DNA from: Deltaproteobacteria bacterium
GTDB taxonomy: Bacteria; Bdellovibrionota_C; UBA2361; SZUA-149; JAITKM01
Assembly (NCBI GenBank): GCA_031278395.1
Contig: JAITKM010000048.1
Location: 1 to 9,334, forward strand
Direction of reading: 5' to 3'
Length of the DNA: 9,334 nt
The position numbers and the translations under genes are program-made. A model generated the notes under the pieces. That model was not told where the DNA came from. It made no database searches and saw only the letters and a list, made by a program, of their open reading frames with translations. This document shows, one piece after another, positions 5,749 through 9,334 of this stretch (positions within the stretch are counted from its first letter, which is position 1; each line of letters starts with the position of its first letter).

Positions 5749-6228
5749 ATGGAAACAAGTGAAATAGATTTAGATTCTTTGACTACACAATTTGAGAATA
5801 TAATTCGAGCAGTTTTTGAACCTTTGTTGAAAGCCCCACTCGAAAGGGTTGAAGAACTGTTGCCCGAAGACAACCAGAAAGCAACTAGGTCTGCGTGTGT
5901 TCATATCTTAGGTGGCTGGCAAGGGACTGTTTCCTCAGAAATTGAAATTGATTTGCTGACAACAATAACTAAAAATATGTTACAGAAGGAACAAGTTGAT
6001 GCTGATGAGTTAGGTAGTGTCAGTAGCGAATTAACTAATATTATCGGCGGAAATTTGAAGGGAATTTTGGCGGTAGATCGTTGTATTCTTTCCATACCCA
6101 AAGAAAAAGTTAGTCAAGGATTTGATTTTCATGAATTAGAAAATAAAATAATTATCAAACTTTGTTTCAAAAGCGGTTTTCAGCTAATGGTCATTAAGCT
6201 TCACCAAGCGTTGACAAAAATCGTCTGA
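5749..6228 (+). CDS. cheX: CheX-like CheY-phosphate phosphatase
   Basis: The 159-aa protein fits the CheC/CheX/FliY phosphatase family. The active-site signature E-x2-N is at E94 and N97 in SSELTNIIGGNLKG, and the family's GxWxG-like segment is GGWQGT (55-60). A second IPKEKVSQGFDF stretch (about 115-126) matches the part following the phosphatase helix in CheX. Only one ExxN motif is present, as in CheX; CheC has two. It would remove phosphate from CheY-P to end the signal, the role CheZ plays in enteric bacteria. It starts 8 bp after cheR without a Shine-Dalgarno, suggesting translational coupling. A 9-bp hairpin overlaps its stop codon, probably closing the operon. Assignment to the family is firm; CheX rather than another subfamily is likely. 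Confidence 0.82.
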   Translation: METSEIDLDSLTTQFENIIRAVFEPLLKAPLERVEELLPEDNQKATRSACVHILGGWQGTVSSEIEIDLLTTITKNMLQKEQVDADELGSVSSELTNIIGGNLKGILAVDRCILSIPKEKVSQGFDFHELENKIIIKLCFKSGFQLMVIKLHQALTKIV

Positions 6229-6235
6229 TTTTTGT
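6214..6235 (+). terminator. Hairpin terminator overlapping the cheX stop
   Basis: ACAAAAATC (6214-6222) and GATTTTTGT (6227-6235) form a perfect 9-bp stem with loop GTCT. The cheX stop codon (6226-6228) lies across the loop and 3' arm. Five consecutive T sit in the 3' arm rather than after the stem, so it may be a weak or non-classical terminator. A further imperfect inverted repeat (TCAACTT at 6243-6249 with AAGTTGA at 6259-6265) follows and may add to it. Confidence 0.5.
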
Positions 6236-6306
6236 ATGCTACTCAACTTAATTAGTTGAAGTTGAATTAGTAGATTAGTAGCAGTATCGCCTTAGCAAAT
6301 TTTTAC

Positions 6307-7089
6307 ATGCAAAAGAAAAGGTTGGATTTATATTCGTGGAACGTTAATGGGATTCGTGCCATTAAGAAGAAAGGTTTCGATAAATGGGTTTATCAAAATA
6401 ACCCAGATATATTATGTCTACAGGAAACTAAAATTTCACAAGATTTACTTACTGCAGAGGTTTGTAACTTAGATGGTTATCACTCATATTGGTCTTGTGC
6501 TCAGCGCAAAGGTTATAGCGGCGTGGCTATCTGGAGTAAGGCGAAACCACTTGAAGTAAAGTTTGGTTTAGGTATAGAAAAGTTTGATCTGGAAGGACGA
6601 ACCTTAGTTCTCAAATATCCTAAATTTACTTTATTAAACGTATATTTTCCAAACGGTGGAAATGGTGCTGATAGATTGCAATATAAATTAGAATTTTATG
6701 AGGCATTTTTAAAATATTGTAAGAAACTAATTAAAAATGGAGAAAAAGTTATTTTTTGTGGTGATGTCAATACCGCGCATCGTTCTCTTGACTTAGCGGA
6801 CCCCCAAGCTAACAAAAATACTTCTGGTTTTTTAGCAGTTGAACGGGAGTGGATTGATAAAGTAATAAAAGCTGGTTTTGTTGATTCGTTTCGTTTAATT
6901 AATGGCGATGTTGCTGAGCAGTATTCTTGGTGGGATTATAGAACAGGCGCAAGGGCAAGAAATGTTGGTTGGCGGATTGATTATTTTTTTGTCTGCGGGA
7001 CTTTAAAATCAAAAATTACTGGAGCAAATATTTTCCCAGAGGTCTTAGGCTCAGATCATTGCCCTATAAAATTGCAGTTAGTCATATAA
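6307..7089 (+). CDS. xth: Exonuclease III / AP endonuclease (Xth family)
   Basis: At 260 aa this is full length for the ExoIII family of Mg2+-dependent base-excision repair nucleases. They cut 5' of abasic sites and degrade 3' ends of duplex DNA. The metal and catalytic residues are visible: N12 (SWNVNGIRA), E40 (LQETKI), Y113 (NVYFPNG), D153 and N155 (GDVNTAH), D225 (WRIDYF) and the terminal D250-H251 (SDHCPI). The segment NKNTSGFL and the SWWDYRTGARARN loop are typical of bacterial ExoA/XthA. It acts in the cytoplasm. It follows the che operon after 78 bp and is probably its own unit. No clear ribosome binding site precedes the ATG. Which subfamily (ExoA or ExoIII proper) is not certain. 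Confidence 0.94.
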   Translation: MQKKRLDLYSWNVNGIRAIKKKGFDKWVYQNNPDILCLQETKISQDLLTAEVCNLDGYHSYWSCAQRKGYSGVAIWSKAKPLEVKFGLGIEKFDLEGRTLVLKYPKFTLLNVYFPNGGNGADRLQYKLEFYEAFLKYCKKLIKNGEKVIFCGDVNTAHRSLDLADPQANKNTSGFLAVEREWIDKVIKAGFVDSFRLINGDVAEQYSWWDYRTGARARNVGWRIDYFFVCGTLKSKITGANIFPEVLGSDHCPIKLQLVI

Positions 7090-7242
7090 TTAAAATATTT
7101 AAGTAGGTAAGGCTAAGTAAAGCTAAACAAAGCGTAAAGTAGTTTCAACCAGTTGATTTTATTGTATTAATATCTAAGGTAGAGAACATTTCTTTTTAAC
7201 TTAACCTTATTTTGTATAGACTAAAAAAATTTTCAATTTTTA

Positions 7243-7271
7243 TTGACGAGCAATTAAAGTGTATGTAGTAT
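7243..7271 (+). promoter_or_regulatory. Sigma-70-like promoter for rplM-rpsI
   Basis: TTGACG (7243-7248) is five of six to the -35 consensus. TAGTAT (7266-7271) is four of six to the -10, at the ideal 17-bp spacing. Transcription would begin near 7278 and give a leader of about 60 bases before the rplM ATG at 7337. Confidence 0.6.
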
Positions 7272-7306
7272 CCGCCGAATTTTTTAATTGTAATTTTTTG
7301 ATTGTA

Positions 7307-7328
7307 TCCCATTGTTGGGAGGTTAAGG
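7307..7328 (+). promoter_or_regulatory. rplM leader hairpin and ribosome binding site
   Basis: TCCCA (7307-7311) pairs with TGGGA (7316-7320) over a TTGT loop. The 3' arm includes the start of GGGAGG (7317-7322), and AAGG (7325-7328) lies eight bases before the ATG. Folding would mask part of the purine-rich binding region. Autogenous leaders are known for L13 in other bacteria. Whether this is one is inference, since the helix is only five pairs. Confidence 0.4.
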
Positions 7329-7336
7329 TATTTTTT

Positions 7337-7774
7337 ATGAGAACATTTTTTCAAACAAAAGAAGCTGCGTTGAAAAATCGCAAGTGGATTTTAATCGATG
7401 CTGAGAATAAGATTGTAGGACGCGTTGCCTCTGAAGTTGCGGCAATTTTGCGAGGTAAAAATAATCCAGCTTTTACTCCACATAACGATGATGGAGATTT
7501 TGTTATAGTAGTGAACGCGGCAAAAATTAAATTTTCTGGAAATAAAGAAAAAGATAAATTATATCATGTTCATAGTGGTTATGTTTCTGGTCTTAGAACA
7601 GACACAGTTAGTGATTTAAGACAGCAGAAACCCGAAGAAATTATGAAACGCGCTGTTTGGGGGATGCTACCTCATACTGCGCTAGGTAGACGACAGCTAA
7701 AGAAACTCAAAATATTTGCTGGAGCGGAGCATATACATGCAGCTCAAACTCCAGAACTAACTAGCTCTTTATAA
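7337..7774 (+). CDS. rplM: Large ribosomal subunit protein L13 (uL13)
   Basis: The start is ATG 7337, giving 145 aa, the usual L13 length; the frame stays open upstream to 7259, but that would add 26 non-conserved residues and skip the ribosome binding site (AAGG/GGGAGG). Recognisable segments are [20 protein letters not shown] near the N-terminus, [12 protein letters not shown] in the middle, and the conserved [20 protein letters not shown] followed by [10 protein letters not shown]13 is an early 23S rRNA-binding protein of the 50S subunit. It is cotranscribed with rpsI 23 bp downstream, the standard bacterial pair. Confidence 0.96.
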   Translation: MRTFFQTKEAALKNRKWILIDAENKIVGRVASEVAAILRGKNNPAFTPHNDDGDFVIVVNAAKIKFSGNKEKDKLYHVHSGYVSGLRTDTVSDLRQQKPEEIMKRAVWGMLPHTALGRRQLKKLKIFAGAEHIHAAQTPELTSSL

Positions 7775-7797
7775 ACTTCAAAAATATTAAAATCATA

Positions 7798-8208
7798 ATG
7801 TTATCAAATAAAGTAAAAAAAATTAATGCAACAGGAAGACGTAAAACTGCAACTGCAAGAGTGTATTGTTCACCTGCCACTAAAGGTGAAGGTAAAATTA
7901 TTGTTAATGGTAGGGATTTTGAGAATTATTTTCCGCGTCAAACTGCACAACAAATTATTATGCAACCATTGGAGTTAACTGAGTCGGTTAGTAATTATGA
8001 TTTTAAGATTAATGTTCGTGGCGGTGGTTTATCTGGACAGGCTGGAGCTGTTCTTTTAGGAATTGCGAGAGTTTTAGAAGCAACCAATGGTGAATTAAGA
8101 CCGCTTTTAAGAAAAGCTGGATTTTTAACACGTGACCCACGTTCAGTCGAAAGAAAGAAGCCAGGTAAACATAAAGCAAGAAAAAGTACACAATTCTCTA
8201 AAAGATAG
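7798..8208 (+). CDS. rpsI: Small ribosomal subunit protein S9 (uS9)
   Basis: The 136-aa product has the S9 features: [14 protein letters not shown] near the N-terminus, the [19 protein letters not shown] region, [20 protein letters not shown], and the basic C-terminal tail ending QFSKR. The terminal Lys-Arg reaches the P-site tRNA in the 30S subunit. The start ATG lacks a clear Shine-Dalgarno, and coupling to rplM 23 bp upstream is likely. A short hairpin follows the stop. Confidence 0.97.
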   Translation: MLSNKVKKINATGRRKTATARVYCSPATKGEGKIIVNGRDFENYFPRQTAQQIIMQPLELTESVSNYDFKINVRGGGLSGQAGAVLLGIARVLEATNGELRPLLRKAGFLTRDPRSVERKKPGKHKARKSTQFSKR

Positions 8209-8217
8209 TATTTTAAT

Positions 8218-8242
8218 GTGTATTTTTATACACTTATATTTT
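8218..8242 (+). terminator. Candidate rpsI terminator
   Basis: GTGTAT (8218-8223) pairs with ATACAC (8228-8233) over a TTTT loop, ten bases after the rpsI stop and followed by TTATATTTT. The stem is short and AT-rich, so strength is uncertain. Nothing else is visible between 8209 and 8376 except a TTGTCA (8267-8272) without a well-spaced -10. Confidence 0.5.
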
Positions 8243-8376
8243 ATGTATTTAAAAAAAATTGAAGCATTGTCAGTTAAAAGTTAGATACGAAATATAGCAG
8301 GGATGTAAGGCTTATTTATGATTATTATGTTGTTTAATTTTAACATAGTTATATTAATGTAAATAGTAGGTTAAAT

Positions 8377-9334
8377 ATGAAAAAATCAAGTTATTCTAGT
8401 TTGTTATTAAGTTTAGTTATCTTATTAATTTTTTGTGTTCAAGGTATTCAAGCGCATGGGCAAGTACATGATCGTCCTACTGGTGGTGGAAAAATTGGTG
8501 GTAAACCAAACGGATCAGAATCTGGTGACAAAGAATGTGGCGCTAGTTGTACGGGAGATAATGACTGTAAGAACGCGGCTGATAATTGCACATACTGTAT
8601 AAGTGGTGTCTGTTCTGATGGTAAATTTTGTGACAAGAAATGTGAAAAAGATGCTGATTGCGCTGGAGCTAAAGATGGTTGTTCGGTTTGTGTAGATAAA
8701 GTTTGTAAAAAAACACCTTCAGTTAGCTCGTCTGCTTGTGAGTCTTGTAGTAGTTTAAGTTTTCCTCCAGATCCATCATCTTCCTCCTCCTCATCCTCTT
8801 CATCATGTGTTTATAAAGCTACAACACAGTTTAAAAACTCAGAGGACTATATTAACGACGGTTACATAACTAAATTGGTTGATTCTCAGCCAGAATGCTT
8901 AAAAAATAAATTAAAAACTGCTGTAAACGATTGTTTGAAAAACGAAAAATATAAAAACGAGTGTGTTGATAAGTGGACGGATAGTCAAGGGGTAGTTCAT
9001 TATTCTGCCTGTGAAGGTTTGGCTTGCGCTTTTGTAGCACATAAATTTAGGGAGGAAAATAGCAATAAGCTTTTAGATAATTGGAAAGAGTTATGTGACG
9101 AGAGTTGTGCAGGTTTTCCAAATCCTAAGGTTGCAGGTGGTAAGCCGTGTTGTTATCGTTATATTGCTTGTGGAGATGTTTTTGGTTTAGATTGTTACAT
9201 TGACTGCGGATGTTACCTTGGTGAGGAGAACGGAATGCATGGCAGATTAGATGAATGTGTAGCAGAAAAATTTGTACAATCTTTTGGTTGTACTATCCCT
9301 AAAGATGCCTGGAAGAACCAGGTTGACTTTGCTA
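8377..9334 (+). CDS. Secreted Cys-rich protein with tandem six-Cys modules (partial)
   Basis: The frame starts at ATG 8377 (AGTAGG at 8365-8370 as a modest ribosome binding site) and is open through at least 319 codons to the window edge. Residues 1-26 form a signal peptide (KKSS start, hydrophobic 9-21, probable cleavage after IQA). The mature part seen has 30 cysteines. Two adjacent modules, C54-C79 and C85-C110, share exactly the spacing C-x3-C-x5-C-x6-C-x2-C-x4-C. They also share acidic residues before the third Cys (TGDNDC, EKDADC). A linker with C121, C124 and ten serines (134-143) follows. A second Cys-rich region (144-305) has other spacing, including CC at 258-259. No lipobox is seen. 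Such modules resemble small disulfide-rich extracellular folds, so export to the periplasm or outside and oxidative folding are expected. Substrate and function are unknown. The gene appears monocistronic, separated from rpsI by 168 bp. Confidence 0.85.
   Translation, partial: MKKSSYSSLLLSLVILLIFCVQGIQAHGQVHDRPTGGGKIGGKPNGSESGDKECGASCTGDNDCKNAADNCTYCISGVCSDGKFCDKKCEKDADCAGAKDGCSVCVDKVCKKTPSVSSSACESCSSLSFPPDPSSSSSSSSSSCVYKATTQFKNSEDYINDGYITKLVDSQPECLKNKLKTAVNDCLKNEKYKNECVDKWTDSQGVVHYSACEGLACAFVAHKFREENSNKLLDNWKELCDESCAGFPNPKVAGGKPCCYRYIACGDVFGLDCYIDCGCYLGEENGMHGRLDECVAEKFVQSFGCTIPKDAWKNQVDFA

Overview
The window reads as a stretch of chromosome from an AT-rich, Gram-negative (diderm), motile and chemotactic bacterium. 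Two proteins have lipoprotein-type N-termini and the CsgG/FlgO fold of outer-membrane or periplasmic flagellar proteins. A chemotaxis block and the housekeeping genes xth, rplM and rpsI follow. I cannot fix the phylum. No transposase, integrase, phage gene, rRNA, tRNA or CRISPR array was seen. Low GC and non-enteric gene order would fit an uncultured candidate phylum or host-associated lineage, but that is only a guess.

Layout. Positions 1-454 hold diverged duplicated repeats and one very short minus-strand gene for a predicted single-helix membrane peptide (33-197). A hypothetical ORF of unknown function (455-688) follows, then a foldable non-coding segment ending in a T-run (about 814-909). 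Two divergent CsgG/FlgO-type genes (963-1646 minus, 1756-2442 plus) share a 109-bp control region centred on a perfect 9-bp-arm palindrome. flgO converges on a minus-strand gene (2598-3143) for a Cys-free, Ser/Thr-rich protein with a pentalysine-amphipathic segment, and a strong bidirectional terminator lies between them.

The core is a plus-strand chemotaxis run: cheY (3412-3777), cheB (3844-4908), cheR (4931-5740) and a cheX-like CheY-P phosphatase (5749-6228). Together they supply the response regulator, the receptor methylesterase/methyltransferase pair and the dephosphorylation step. CheA, CheW and the receptors must be encoded elsewhere. A sigma-28-like promoter candidate precedes cheY, and a compact hairpin overlaps the cheX stop codon.

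Downstream lie an exonuclease III family AP endonuclease gene (6307-7089) and the conserved ribosomal pair rplM-rpsI (7337-8208). The pair has a good sigma-70-like promoter, a leader hairpin touching the ribosome binding site, and a terminator. The window ends inside a large secreted Cys-rich protein (8377 to beyond 9334). It carries two tandem six-cysteine modules of identical spacing and is the most unusual coding feature here.

The clearest leads for something undescribed are: the Cys-rich exported protein; the polylysine/amphipathic protein next to the motility genes; the short membrane-peptide gene whose in-frame core recurs 3.2 kb away; and the structured non-coding segment at 814-909.
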